Shown here in pieces: positions 9,775-19,164 of a stretch of 64,000 nucleotides of DNA. The notes under the pieces were generated by a model. That model was given only the letters and a program-made list of their open reading frames with translations. It was not told the origin of the DNA and ran no database searches. The translations under genes were made by a program, and so were the position numbers. The DNA comes from Paenisporosarcina antarctica. GTDB lineage: Bacteria; Bacillota; Bacilli; Bacillales_A; Planococcaceae. Numbering within the stretch: the first letter of the stretch is position 1; the number at the start of each line of letters is the position of its first letter. The stretch spans positions 2,672,001 to 2,736,000 of the forward strand of contig NZ_CP038015.1 of assembly GCF_004367585.1 (NCBI RefSeq), in the 5' to 3' direction.

Positions 9775-10347
9775 TCACAATCTGTATTTAATTATTTTTG
9801 CAGGCACTCCGCCTACAATTGCTCTTATGGGAACATCTTTTATGACAACTGCACCAGCAGCTACTATGCTTCCTGTAGACACTTCTACCCCACCTAATAT
9901 AGTTGCTTTTGCACCAATCCAAACATTATCTTCAATTTTCGTATATAGTAAATCAACAGGTTGATCTTTAATTAGAATATTTTCATCACCATACTGATGG
10001 GTAGTTGACATAATTGTTACTCCATGAGCAATTGATACATCGTTTCCTATATCGATTCTACCTGTAGAATCGATATAACACATTGGATGAATACTTACAT
10101 TACTACCAATAGATAAATTTTTAAGCTTATAGAGATATACATTTGGATGAATAGAGACATTGTCTCCGCATTCTTTCGTAATAGTTTTTAAAAATATATA
10201 TCTGATAAGTAATCCTTTATTACCTTTCATCATTCGAAAAACCTCAAATAACTTTTGGTGAATACTACAAGGTAAAAAATTACAAAAATACACTAACATA
10301 CCAATAACAGGCTTAAATTTCTCGAATTTATCTCTTCCTCTAATCAT
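9775..10347 (-). CDS. Left-handed beta-helix (hexapeptide) acyltransferase
   Basis: This 190-aa protein is built of hexapeptide repeats ([46 protein letters not shown]), with the catalytic-type histidine in STTHQYGD and the final [10 protein letters not shown] typical of CysE/LacA/WbbJ O-acetyltransferases. It probably O-acetylates a sugar of the repeat unit. A basic hydrophobic N-terminus ([13 protein letters not shown]) may associate it with the membrane. It begins 4 nt after the epimerase gene, so both are co-translated. Confidence 0.85.
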   Translation of the reverse strand: MIRGRDKFEKFKPVIGMLVYFCNFLPCSIHQKLFEVFRMMKGNKGLLIRYIFLKTITKECGDNVSIHPNVYLYKLKNLSIGSNVSIHPMCYIDSTGRIDIGNDVSIAHGVTIMSTTHQYGDENILIKDQPVDLLYTKIEDNVWIGAKATILGGVEVSTGSIVAAGAVVIKDVPIRAIVGGVPAKIIKYRL

Positions 10348-10351
10348 TTTA

Positions 10352-11329
10352 TCACCCTAAATTTACTTTGTACCACTCAATTGCGGCTTTAATCCCAAGC
10401 TCAAAATCCCATTCTGGTTCATACTCAAGCAATTCCTTTGCTAAACTTATATCCGCATTACTATGCTTAATATCACCTTTCCGTTCAGGACCAAAAATTG
10501 GTTTGATGTCTTTTCCTAAGGCTTTACACAACTCTTCATAAATATCAATCAAATATTCCCTACCACCAAAAGCAATATTAAAAGCTTGTCCTGCTGATTC
10601 ATGAGAAGCCAGACACGATTTTAAATTCGCTTCAATTACATTTTCAATATAAGTAAAGTCCCTACTTTGTTTACCGTCACCATTAATTGTTGCTTGCTCA
10701 TCATTTAGTAATTGTTTAAGAAATTTCGGGATAACCGCTGCATATGCACCATCAGGATCTTGTCTTCTACCAAATACATTGAAATAACGCATACCGTACG
10801 TATCAAGGCCATATAGTTTCGTATATAGTTTTCCATACTCCTCATCCACCTTTTTAGTAAGGGCGTAAGGTGACAATACATTTCCTTCTCTACCTTCTTG
10901 TTTGGGAAGGTTTGGTTCGTCTCCGTACACAGAGGAACTTGAAGCATAGACAAATTTCTTCACACCATTATGTCTAGCTGCTTCCATCATATTTATTGTA
11001 CCTTTTATATTAACCTCTTCGTAGAATAATGGCATCTCGATACTTCTTGGCACACTGCCCCATGCAGCTTGATGCAATACAAAATCGATACCTTCACAAG
11101 CTTTCATACATGTTTTAAGATCACGAATATCTCCCTCAATAAATTCATAGCTTGAGTTTGCAATAAACATTTCAACATTTTCTTTTTTTCCAGTTGAAAA
11201 GTTATCCAATCCCCTTACTTGATAGCCAAGTTTAAGAATTGCTTCTACCAAATTGGAACCAATAAAACCAGCTGATCCAGTAACTAAAAATCTAGAGCCT
11301 TCTGGAAACTTAATATTTGCATATCCCAT
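10352..11329 (-). CDS. NAD-dependent UDP-sugar epimerase (WbpP/TviC-like)
   Basis: This 325-aa extended SDR enzyme has [16 protein letters not shown] for NAD binding, [25 protein letters not shown] and the catalytic YALTKK pair. The VPRS segment and overall layout match UDP-GlcNAc C4-epimerases such as WbpP and TviC, rather than GalE. It starts one nucleotide beyond the end of a UDP-sugar dehydrogenase gene. That pairing matches the WbpP-WbpO and TviC-TviB pairs that make UDP-GalNAc uronic acid, so a GalNAcA residue in the polymer is a reasonable inference. A uronate epimerase is the main alternative. Confidence 0.85.
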   Translation of the reverse strand: MGYANIKFPEGSRFLVTGSAGFIGSNLVEAILKLGYQVRGLDNFSTGKKENVEMFIANSSYEFIEGDIRDLKTCMKACEGIDFVLHQAAWGSVPRSIEMPLFYEEVNIKGTINMMEAARHNGVKKFVYASSSSVYGDEPNLPKQEGREGNVLSPYALTKKVDEEYGKLYTKLYGLDTYGMRYFNVFGRRQDPDGAYAAVIPKFLKQLLNDEQATINGDGKQSRDFTYIENVIEANLKSCLASHESAGQAFNIAFGGREYLIDIYEELCKALGKDIKPIFGPERKGDIKHSNADISLAKELLEYEPEWDFELGIKAAIEWYKVNLG

Positions 11330-11330
11330 T

Positions 11331-12713
11331 TTATAACCTCCAATATGTTAACCCAACATTCTCTGCTTCTTTTCGATTAAATATTCCTTTGATGTCTATT
11401 AATACAAAATCATTTTTTTCACTACATACTTCAAATTCAGATGTCGCTGCTACTTCACTCATAACTTCTGAATGAATATTACTAGATGTACTATACATTC
11501 CTTTTACATCTTCTAAATGAATATTATTGAACTCTTTATGAGGTACTGCAAAAATAATTGCATCCATATCCTTTATATCTTCTACTTCAGAAAGAGCAAT
11601 GTTATATTCTCTTAAAAGATCTTCTCTATCTGCTACTGGGTCCACAACCTTCACTTCTATTCCGTATTCTTCTAATTCTCTAATCACATCTACTACTTTT
11701 GTATTTCGAACATCTGGACAATTTTCTTTAAAAGTAACACCAAATATGGCTACTTTAGAACCATTTATTTGTTTGTTTGCTTTTATCATTTTTTTTACAG
11801 TACTTTCAGCAACATATTTACCCATATCATCATTTATTTTTCTTCCTGAAAGAATAATCTGAGAATGATACCCTAATTGTTCTGCTTTATATGTAAGATA
11901 GTAAGGATCCACACCTATGCAGTGACCTCCTACTAGTCCAGGAGAGAATTCAAGGAAATTCCACTTTGTTCCTGCTGCTTCAAGTACTGCTTTAGTATCA
12001 ATATCCATTTTATTAAATATAATAGATAACTCATTCATAAATGCAATATTAATATCACGTTGAGAATTCTCAATAACTTTCGCAGCTTCAGCCACTTTTA
12101 TACTTTCAGCTTTATACACTCCAACGTCTACTACTAACTCATATACTTTTGCAACAATATCAAGTGTCTCTTTATCCATCCCTGCTACCACTTTAATAAT
12201 CGTTGCTAATCTATGTTCTTGATCACCAGGGTTAATTCTTTCAGGCGAATAACCAACTTTAAAATCTACACCACATTTCATTCCAGATTCTCTTTCCAAA
12301 ATAGGAACGCAAATTTCTTCGGTGACACCTGGATAAACAGTAGATTCATAAACTACAATTGAACCTTTAGTTAAGTTTTTACCGAGCGTTCTACTTGCTG
12401 ATTCAATCGGTGTTAAGTCCGGTGTACGATCTTCTCTTACTGGTGTTGGTACTGCAACAATATGGAATTTAGCCTCTTTAAGTCTTAATTCATCTGAAGT
12501 AAAGTCTACAGTAGTTTGCTTGATGACTTCATCTCCCACTTCTTTGGTAGGATCTATACCATTTTTATAAAGTACAATTTTTTCTATATTAACATCAAAT
12601 CCAATTACATCTATTTTCTTAGCGAAAGCCACCGCTATTGGCATCCCTACATAACCTAGTCCAATTAATGATATTTTTTCTTCTCTACTTACAATCTTTT
12701 CATATAAGTTCAT
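11331..12713 (-). CDS. Nucleotide-sugar dehydrogenase (WbpO/TviB-like)
   Basis: This 460-aa NAD-dependent enzyme oxidises the C6 of a UDP-hexose (probably UDP-GalNAc or UDP-GlcNAc) to a uronic acid. Seen are the N-terminal Rossmann motif [53 protein letters not shown] and the catalytic cysteine in [11 protein letters not shown]. The C-terminal domain shows [17 protein letters not shown]. All family landmarks are intact. It is paired with the epimerase that follows and supplies negative charge to the polymer. Confidence 0.9.
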   Translation of the reverse strand: MNLYEKIVSREEKISLIGLGYVGMPIAVAFAKKIDVIGFDVNIEKIVLYKNGIDPTKEVGDEVIKQTTVDFTSDELRLKEAKFHIVAVPTPVREDRTPDLTPIESASRTLGKNLTKGSIVVYESTVYPGVTEEICVPILERESGMKCGVDFKVGYSPERINPGDQEHRLATIIKVVAGMDKETLDIVAKVYELVVDVGVYKAESIKVAEAAKVIENSQRDINIAFMNELSIIFNKMDIDTKAVLEAAGTKWNFLEFSPGLVGGHCIGVDPYYLTYKAEQLGYHSQIILSGRKINDDMGKYVAESTVKKMIKANKQINGSKVAIFGVTFKENCPDVRNTKVVDVIRELEEYGIEVKVVDPVADREDLLREYNIALSEVEDIKDMDAIIFAVPHKEFNNIHLEDVKGMYSTSSNIHSEVMSEVAATSEFEVCSEKNDFVLIDIKGIFNRKEAENVGLTYWRL

Positions 12714-12724
12714 ATCAGTTCTCC

Positions 12725-13813
12725 CTATAAATTGTTAATTTCATCAATGTAAGCATTGATGACTATTTTTCGATTATATTCTTTTTCCATCTTTCTACGT
12801 CCAGCAAAGCCCATACTTTTCTTTTTATCGTAAGGTAACTCAATGAATTTTATGATTGCTTCAACTAAACTATCAGCATTTTTAGCTTCGAATCCAAATC
12901 CACTGGTTTCTTCGTCAAAAGTTTCTCTACATCCAGGAATGTTAGATGCTAGAACTGGACGACCTGTTGCAGCGGATTCTAATAATACGTTAGACATACC
13001 TTCATGATATGAGGGATTAATTGTTGCATGGCTTTTTTTTATAAAAGTATGAACGTCATTTTGGCGACCGTGATATTTTATAATTTTGTTATTATCTAGT
13101 TCTTTTAATAGCTGAGTATAGTCTTCCTCTCTATCTCCGACTATATCAAATTGAACATTAGGATATTTTTCTTTAACTCTATTAGCAGCTTCTATTAATT
13201 CATCAATACCTTTATCCTTCATAATACGTCCAATGAAAAGAAATTTAATCAACCGATCATCTTCGGGGTATTCTTCAAATGAATGTTGTGTCAGGTTTAC
13301 ACCTGATCCTGGAACTAACCTAGATTTACTCTTTACAATATTGTTGTTATTAAAAAAAAGTTTATTAGGTTCATTCTGAAAAAATATGCACTTAGCCTTC
13401 TTTAAACCAGTTCTGTATAAAAATAATGAAATTTTTTGTATTAAACCTCTGCTCTCAATTGAAGTACCTAACCCTGTTATATTTGCTATATAAAATACGC
13501 GTAGTAGCCTACATGCCAAACCGCCATAAACATTTGGTTTAATTGTATAGGTTAAAACCACATTAGGTTTTAAATTTTTCACTAAATTAAAATACGAAAT
13601 AAACAACTTCAAATCAGTTATTGGATTAGTCCCCCTACTGTTAATAGAAGTTTTTACAATACTACACCCCATCTGCGTAAAATATGACATTTTATTATCC
13701 TCAGGTGCTGCAATTACAACCTCATATTTTTGAATGATTAATTCTTCTATCAATTCCCTTCTAAAACTATAAAGTCCTTTTATTGAATTGGTTAACACTA
13801 ACACCTTACTCAA
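12725..13813 (-). CDS. GT4-family glycosyltransferase (EpsD-like)
   Basis: This is a GT-B enzyme of about 362 aa. [20 protein letters not shown] begins the protein, [14 protein letters not shown] follows, and the C-terminal half has [28 protein letters not shown] and [20 protein letters not shown]. It resembles EpsD-type enzymes that act early in repeat-unit synthesis. The TTG at 13813 is preferred as start because GGTGGGAG lies 8 nt upstream; an in-frame GTG at 13828 overlaps that site. The start falls one nucleotide after the stop of the ATP-grasp gene, so coupling is likely. Confidence 0.85.
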   Translation of the reverse strand: MSKVLVLTNSIKGLYSFRRELIEELIIQKYEVVIAAPEDNKMSYFTQMGCSIVKTSINSRGTNPITDLKLFISYFNLVKNLKPNVVLTYTIKPNVYGGLACRLLRVFYIANITGLGTSIESRGLIQKISLFLYRTGLKKAKCIFFQNEPNKLFFNNNNIVKSKSRLVPGSGVNLTQHSFEEYPEDDRLIKFLFIGRIMKDKGIDELIEAANRVKEKYPNVQFDIVGDREEDYTQLLKELDNNKIIKYHGRQNDVHTFIKKSHATINPSYHEGMSNVLLESAATGRPVLASNIPGCRETFDEETSGFGFEAKNADSLVEAIIKFIELPYDKKKSMGFAGRRKMEKEYNRKIVINAYIDEINNL

Positions 13814-13814
13814 A

Positions 13815-14816
13815 TTACCGTCTCCCACCTGTACTTAACAATTTATGACTAAAAACTTTTACTTCATTAAACTTCATCATATAAATACCCTCATTATACT
13901 GACCAATCACATTTTCATTCACATTACCACTTACATTATTAATAATCATCTTAGGAACGTTTACGCCGCACTCATATGCATGAGGAAATCCTCCACCAAA
14001 TCTAGGATTCACTTCAGAGATATAATATGCATCATTAACTTTAAAGATATCAATATCAATTATTCCTTTAAAATCAGCTTTTTTCACAAAATCACGGATT
14101 AATTTAAAAAGTTTCTCATCTTTTACCGAAACCGATTTATCTGTTTCTCCAGCTCTCATTTTGAGCTTTTCTTTTATAAATATTGAAACAGGTTCTTCGG
14201 AAAGCATATCGATATAAACATCTGCTCCATACTCCGCCCCATCCATAAACTCCTGAATCATCAAATTATCAAACTGGGAAAATAGCATCTTGATCTCATT
14301 CTTTGATGTCACTTTGCTAATATTAATACTGGCACTGCCTTTTACAGGCTTAACGAATACAGGAAAAGCGATATCTCCAGTTTCTAAATCATTGTAAAAC
14401 TGAGCTTCATCTATATAACTTTTAACAGTTTGAAAATTATTTTGAATCATGAATTCATACATCTTATATTTATCAAAAGATTTCTCAATAACTTCAGGAT
14501 TTGAAACGATAGGAATTGTTCCAATATCTAGAAATGCTTTCTTGTTTTCAGCAAGGAGACTTAACTCAGGATCAATCAATGACAGTACTGCTTTAATTTT
14601 ATTATCTTTACAAATTGAAAGTATGCATTCCAAATATCCTTCCTCATTCATTCTTGGAACAATAAAATATTTATCTGCTTCATAAAGTGCAGGAGCTAAG
14701 CCGCTACTATCAGTTGCTATAATTAGCCCTTTTCCAGATAATTCTTTTTTGAAATACTGTACTATTTTATTTCTTGTACCACAGCTTAAAATTAAGATAT
14801 TTAAATCATTTTTCAC
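13815..14816 (-). CDS. ATP-grasp domain ligase (CarB/PylC-like)
   Basis: This 333-aa protein has an N-terminal pre-ATP-grasp Rossmann region (ILILSCGTRNKIVQYF), then the ATP-grasp fold: FPVFVKPVKGSASINISKV, IQEFMDGAEYGADVYID, FKGIIDIDIFKV and the metal-binding ISEVNPRFGGGFPHAYECG. The enzymes of this fold activate a carboxylate with ATP and join it to an amine or thiol. Within a polysaccharide operon, ligation of an amino acid to an amino sugar is an attractive guess. The GTG start at 14816 has GGAGG 9 nt upstream and lies inside the end of the PLP gene (11-nt overlap). The real substrate is unknown. Confidence 0.8.
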   Translation of the reverse strand: MKNDLNILILSCGTRNKIVQYFKKELSGKGLIIATDSSGLAPALYEADKYFIVPRMNEEGYLECILSICKDNKIKAVLSLIDPELSLLAENKKAFLDIGTIPIVSNPEVIEKSFDKYKMYEFMIQNNFQTVKSYIDEAQFYNDLETGDIAFPVFVKPVKGSASINISKVTSKNEIKMLFSQFDNLMIQEFMDGAEYGADVYIDMLSEEPVSIFIKEKLKMRAGETDKSVSVKDEKLFKLIRDFVKKADFKGIIDIDIFKVNDAYYISEVNPRFGGGFPHAYECGVNVPKMIINNVSGNVNENVIGQYNEGIYMMKFNEVKVFSHKLLSTGGRR

Positions 14817-15753
14817 TATTTATTTCCTCCAGACTATCAAAAAACAGCGGAGTTCCGCCTGTATGTATAAATAAAATCTTTTTCCTATCAATTTTATTCG
14901 TCTTTATATATTCTTTCATGCCCCAAAAAGCCTTACCTGTGTATGTAGTATCCATAGGTATTCCATCTTTAGTTAAAACGTCCTTTATAGTTATCAGAAT
15001 TTCTTCATTATAAGTACTGTAACCATCCAGTATGTAATCATCAGTAAAACAGACTTTTTCAGGTTTCACTATACTTTTTCCATGGCTTTTCAAGTATGAA
15101 TTTACACTATCCAGAACCACTTGACCACCGTATTCCAATTTTCTAGCAATACTGATTCCCACGATAGATCTTTTATCGCCATTTAACAGATTCCCACAAA
15201 TTAAGCCTGCTTGAGTAGTACCTGTGCCAGACGTATGGAAAATATAATCAAAATATTGACCGAATGCTTCCTCATAATCTAATATTTCTTCATAGGCATC
15301 TACATAGGCTTGGGTTCCAATATTCCCATGTCCCCCGCCTTGAATAAAATAAGGTTTATAGTCTTTTCTTCTAAGCTCTAATAGGTGGTTCTCTATTGTC
15401 ATACCTACTTCATTTATAGGACATTGTATAACCGTTGCATTAAATAATTTTATCATTTTGCTATTCGATGTGTGGTGATTTTCTTCATTAGGAGAAATTA
15501 TATAGCATGGCAAGTCTTTTGCAGCTGCAATATTAGCAATGACTCGGCAGTGGTTTGAACTGCTACTTCCATATGTAACTACACAGTCTGCTTTTTTATT
15601 TTCTAAATCTTTAAAGAAAAGAATTGCCTTCCTAGCTTTATTGCCACCAAATGAAACAGGCAAAAGATCGTCCCTTTTAATATAGAAATTATTATTATTC
15701 AACTCTAAACTTAATTTATGAATTGGCGTTGCACAATTTTTATCTAAATACAA
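14806..15753 (-). CDS. PLP-dependent enzyme, ACC deaminase/D-cysteine desulfhydrase family
   Basis: This fold-type II PLP enzyme of 315 aa has FYIKRDDLLPVSFGGNKARKA, which contains the expected PLP lysine, then YGSSSSNHCRVIANIAA, the phosphate-binding HTSGTGTTQAG and C-terminal LFIHTGGTP. Relatives deaminate 1-aminocyclopropane-1-carboxylate or D-cysteine, or act on other D-amino acids. Embedded between a GNAT acetyltransferase and an ATP-grasp ligase in a surface-polymer operon, it may make or process an amino acid used as a decoration. That role is inference; the fold assignment is firm. Confidence 0.85.
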   Translation of the reverse strand: MYLDKNCATPIHKLSLELNNNNFYIKRDDLLPVSFGGNKARKAILFFKDLENKKADCVVTYGSSSSNHCRVIANIAAAKDLPCYIISPNEENHHTSNSKMIKLFNATVIQCPINEVGMTIENHLLELRRKDYKPYFIQGGGHGNIGTQAYVDAYEEILDYEEAFGQYFDYIFHTSGTGTTQAGLICGNLLNGDKRSIVGISIARKLEYGGQVVLDSVNSYLKSHGKSIVKPEKVCFTDDYILDGYSTYNEEILITIKDVLTKDGIPMDTTYTGKAFWGMKEYIKTNKIDRKKILFIHTGGTPLFFDSLEEINSEK

Positions 15754-15767
15754 TTTATTCCACCCCG

Positions 15768-16277
15768 CTACTCATTAATCCATTCTGCTATAACTAATCC
15801 ATAAACAAACCTGTCAATTTTTTTACCATTATTAATTAAATCATTCTTAAGTAGACCTTCTTTTTTAAAATCAACTTTTTCAAACAACTTTTGGGCTGGA
15901 GTATTATCAACTTCTGTATAAAGGTATATTTTTTGTAAACCCAATTCTTTGTAACTTTTTTCTATTAATAGTTTAGTGGCTATACTTGCAATCCCTTTTC
16001 CTTTAAATTTATTCCCACCAAGACAAATATAATACTCGGCCTTTTTGTTAATAACGTCGATATTCAATAACCCAATTAGGCCCGCTGGTTCACCATTATA
16101 GGTTATTGTGTAATCGACTCTATCAATTCTATTCTCAAGTGTTTTAAACCAAGATATGGTTTTATCCTCTTTTAATGGCAAGTCATAGTGGAGGTACTTA
16201 TTATTTTGATCATCGTTTATCCATTGAACTTTGTAAGGCACATCTTCTTCTTGAAATTTCCGTAAAGAAATAGTCAT
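15768..16277 (-). CDS. GNAT N-acetyltransferase, PseH-like
   Basis: This 169-aa acetyltransferase begins MTISLRKFQEEDVPYKVQWI and has the acetyl-CoA-binding segment GNKFKGKGIASIATKLLIEK and the family C-terminal NTPAQKLFEKVDFKKEG. It resembles PseH-type enzymes that N-acetylate UDP-4-amino-4,6-dideoxy sugars. That fits the 4,6-dehydratase (19.2 kb) and DegT aminotransferase (16.9 kb) in the same operon. The ATG at 16277 is chosen because GGGGAGG precedes it by 6 nt; an upstream TTG (16292) overlaps that site. A RimJ-like protein acetyltransferase is the alternative. Confidence 0.82.
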   Translation of the reverse strand: MTISLRKFQEEDVPYKVQWINDDQNNKYLHYDLPLKEDKTISWFKTLENRIDRVDYTITYNGEPAGLIGLLNIDVINKKAEYYICLGGNKFKGKGIASIATKLLIEKSYKELGLQKIYLYTEVDNTPAQKLFEKVDFKKEGLLKNDLINNGKKIDRFVYGLVIAEWINE

Positions 16278-16294
16278 ACTATACCTCCCCAAGT

Positions 16295-16921
16295 TTATTT
16301 AATATCGGATGATTTTTTATCGTTATTATGAGTGTAAATACTTTCGCTTTTGAGCATTTTTAAGAATGTATTAAAAAGTATTTTAATATCAAGCCATATA
16401 TTAAAATTTTCCACATATTCAACATCAACTGGTATTCTTTCGTCCCAAGGAACAGAGTTTCTTACTGTCACTTGAGTTAATCCTGTAATCCCCGGTTTCA
16501 TTTCAAACCTTTTTCTTTGAAAACTACTATATTCTTCGAATTTATGTGGGTGTTGGGGTACTGGTGGTCTTGGTCCTACCAAACTCATTTCTCCTATGAC
16601 TACATTCCAAAGTTGTGGGAGTTCATCTAAACTAGTAGCGCGTAATAATTTTCCGATTTTAGTAATACGGTTATCAGTTTCTGTTTTAACAAATAATCCT
16701 GTTCCTAATTTTTCAGCATTCACAACCATAGTTCTAAATTTCAAAATTTTAAATGATTTGCCTTCCTTGCCCAGTCTTTCTTGTTTAAAAAAAACGGGGC
16801 CCTTAGATGTCAATTTAATTGCAAGTGCAATTAAAATTAGGATTGGAGAAATAATTATTATCCCTATAAAACTACCTAAAAAATCTATTGTTTTTTTTAT
16901 AATTAAATTAAAATTTCTCAC
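16295..16921 (-). CDS. Undecaprenyl-phosphate sugar phosphotransferase (EpsL/PglC type)
   Basis: This monotopic phosphoglycosyl transferase has 208 aa. A hydrophobic N-terminal helix (FLGSFIGIIIISPILILIAL) precedes KGPVFFKQERLGKEGKSF, ILKFRTM, ATSLDELPQLWNVVIGEMSL, VGPRPP and MKPGITGLTQV, all hallmarks of the bacterial sugar transferase family. It starts repeat-unit synthesis by moving a sugar-1-phosphate onto undecaprenyl phosphate, probably the di-N-acetyl-type sugar made by the neighbouring dehydratase, aminotransferase and acetyltransferase. The start is GTG, just after the aminotransferase stop. Confidence 0.92.
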   Translation of the reverse strand: MRNFNLIIKKTIDFLGSFIGIIIISPILILIALAIKLTSKGPVFFKQERLGKEGKSFKILKFRTMVVNAEKLGTGLFVKTETDNRITKIGKLLRATSLDELPQLWNVVIGEMSLVGPRPPVPQHPHKFEEYSSFQRKRFEMKPGITGLTQVTVRNSVPWDERIPVDVEYVENFNIWLDIKILFNTFLKMLKSESIYTHNNDKKSSDIK

Positions 16922-16924
16922 AAC

Positions 16925-18037
16925 TTATTCCCACAACCCTCTAATAATCTTCACTACTCTTCCTAACTGCTCATCCGTAATCTTCGTATCACTCGGAAGG
17001 CAAACCCCATTCTCAAACAACTTCTCCGAAACATCCGTACCCACAAAATCATACTTCTCAAAGAACGGTTGCATATGCATTGGCTTCCATACAGGTCTTG
17101 CTTCAATATTTTCTTTTTCAAGAGCTTCCATCACTTCAATCGGTCTAACCCTTCCGTACAAAGTCATTGAACTTAACCAATAATTCGGCTTATTCCACTC
17201 ATTACTTGGCATAAAATCAATACCTTCAAGATGACTTAACTCTCTTTTATAAAAGTTGAAAATATAATTTTTCTTTGCTACTCTTTCGTCTAACATCTTG
17301 AGTTGTCCTCTACCAATACCCGCAACAACATTACTCATGCGATAATTATAACCCAACTCACTATGCTGATAGTGTCGTGCTTGATCTCTACTTTGAGTTG
17401 CCCAGAACCTAGCCTTAGCAATTCTCTCTTCATTATTAGATACCAGCATTCCTCCGCCAGAAGTAGTAATGATCTTATTACCATTGAAAGAAAAAATTCC
17501 ATAATCACCAAAAGAACCAGTATGTTTTCCCTTATAATAAGTTCCTAAACTTTCAGCAGCATCTTCAATCAAAGTCACATTGTACTTCCTACAAAGTTCT
17601 ACTATTTTATCCATATCTGCTGATAAACCGTAAAGATGAACCACGATAACTGCCTTCACTTCTGGGTATTTCTCAAAAGCTTCTTCCAATGCTTTAGGGC
17701 ACATATTCCATGTCTCATAATCACTATCAATAAATACAGGAATTGCATTTTGATAAATTATCGGATTAGCAGTAGCAGAGAAAGTAAGTGTAGGACAAAA
17801 CACGATATCTCCATCGTTAACATCAGCAGCTTTGAGTGCTAAATGGATAGCACCTGTCCCAGTCGTAAGTGCTGCAGCTGCTTTAGAACCCACCTTTAAA
17901 GCAAGTTCTTTTTCAAATTCATCGACATTCTTTCCGAGTGGTGCAATCCAATTGGTATCGAATGCTTCTTTTATGTATTCCATTTCAAAGCCTTCATCAC
18001 TCATATGTGGTGATGAGAGAAATATTCTATCGTTCAT
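16925..18037 (-). CDS. DegT/DnrJ/EryC1 sugar aminotransferase (EpsN/PglE-like)
   Basis: This PLP-dependent aminotransferase of 370 aa acts on a 4-keto-6-deoxy nucleotide sugar. Seen are LTTGTGAIHLALKAADV, VHLYGLSADMDKI, IEDAAESLGTYYKGKHTG and the PLP lysine in IFSFNGNKIITTSGGGML. Residues near YNYRMSNVVAGIGRGQL are typical of the family. ATG 18037 is chosen because AGGAAGG lies about 9 nt upstream; the TTG at 18043 is less likely. Together with the EpsC-like dehydratase and PseH-like acetyltransferase it would make an N-acetylated 4-amino-6-deoxy sugar. Confidence 0.9.
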   Translation of the reverse strand: MNDRIFLSSPHMSDEGFEMEYIKEAFDTNWIAPLGKNVDEFEKELALKVGSKAAAALTTGTGAIHLALKAADVNDGDIVFCPTLTFSATANPIIYQNAIPVFIDSDYETWNMCPKALEEAFEKYPEVKAVIVVHLYGLSADMDKIVELCRKYNVTLIEDAAESLGTYYKGKHTGSFGDYGIFSFNGNKIITTSGGGMLVSNNEERIAKARFWATQSRDQARHYQHSELGYNYRMSNVVAGIGRGQLKMLDERVAKKNYIFNFYKRELSHLEGIDFMPSNEWNKPNYWLSSMTLYGRVRPIEVMEALEKENIEARPVWKPMHMQPFFEKYDFVGTDVSEKLFENGVCLPSDTKITDEQLGRVVKIIRGLWE

Positions 18038-18216
18038 TGACAAAGACTTCCTTCCTAATTATGTTTCTTTAGTGGTTTAGTACTTAGTTGGATTTCATAC
18101 TATCCTGACTGACTAACTACTAACTACTAACCTAAATAAAATTAATACAATCTAAGACTTACTTTACAACAGGTCACGTACATTCAAGTATTCGCGCGGA
18201 ACTAAGTAACCTTCCA

Positions 18217-19095
18217 CTATCTAACAACCTTCATCTCCAAAATCCCCTCAAGAAACTCCAGTAACTCGTCTCTCAACTCATCATCCTGCAAAGCAAACTC
18301 AATAGTAGTTTTCACAAACCCAAGCTTCTCGCCAACATCAAACCGCTTACCCTCAAAATCATAAGCAAACACCCGCTGAATCTGATTCAATTGCTGAATA
18401 GCATCCGTCAACTGAATTTCCCCACCAGCTCCTGCTCCTTGTTTTTCAAGGAAAGTAAAAATCTCAGGTGTTAAAATATAACGTCCCATAATCGCAAGAT
18501 TAGAAGGTGCAGTTCCCAAAGCTGGTTTCTCGACAAACTTATCTACCTTATATAATCTTCCATCTCTTTCAAATGGTGCGATAATCCCGTATCGATTCGT
18601 TTCATTATCATGCACTTGTTGTACACCAATCACAGAAGCCCCAGTTTCATCATATTGATTCATTAATTGTTTTAAACAAGGTGTTTCTGCTTGTACAATG
18701 TCATCCCCAAGAAGAACAGCAAATGGTTCATTGCCAATAAATTTCTTTGCGCACAATACTGCATGTCCTAGTCCAAGTGGTTCTTTTTGACGTATGTAAT
18801 GAATATCCACGTTTGAGCTTGCTCTAACTTTATCTAATAAATCAAATTTTTCTTTTTGGATTAAGTTTTCTTCCAACTCATAAGCATGATCAAAATGATC
18901 TTCAATCGCTCGTTTCCCTTTACCTGTTACGATAATGATATCTTCAATACCTGAAGCAATAGCTTCCTCTACAATATATTGAATCGTAGGCTTATCGACG
19001 ATCGGCAACATTTCCTTCGGCATTGCTTTTGTTGCAGGTAAGAAACGTGTTCCAAGTCCCGCTGCAGGAATAATTGCTTTTCTTACTTTTTTCAT
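18217..19095 (-). CDS. galU: UTP-glucose-1-phosphate uridylyltransferase GalU
   Basis: This cytoplasmic enzyme makes UDP-glucose from UTP and glucose-1-phosphate, feeding GalE and the transferases of the locus. The 292-aa sequence has the nucleotidyltransferase signature [45 protein letters not shown] and [20 protein letters not shown]. Length and motifs are normal. Its ATG follows GTGAGGTAATAAT. A 180-nt gap separates it from the aminotransferase gene downstream. Confidence 0.95.
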   Translation of the reverse strand: MKKVRKAIIPAAGLGTRFLPATKAMPKEMLPIVDKPTIQYIVEEAIASGIEDIIIVTGKGKRAIEDHFDHAYELEENLIQKEKFDLLDKVRASSNVDIHYIRQKEPLGLGHAVLCAKKFIGNEPFAVLLGDDIVQAETPCLKQLMNQYDETGASVIGVQQVHDNETNRYGIIAPFERDGRLYKVDKFVEKPALGTAPSNLAIMGRYILTPEIFTFLEKQGAGAGGEIQLTDAIQQLNQIQRVFAYDFEGKRFDVGEKLGFVKTTIEFALQDDELRDELLEFLEGILEMKVVR

Positions 19096-19164
19096 ATTAT
19101 TACCTCACTTTAATTAATTCAACAATTAGTAGTTCAAACAAAAAGGGCGCTCACACGTCCATAT

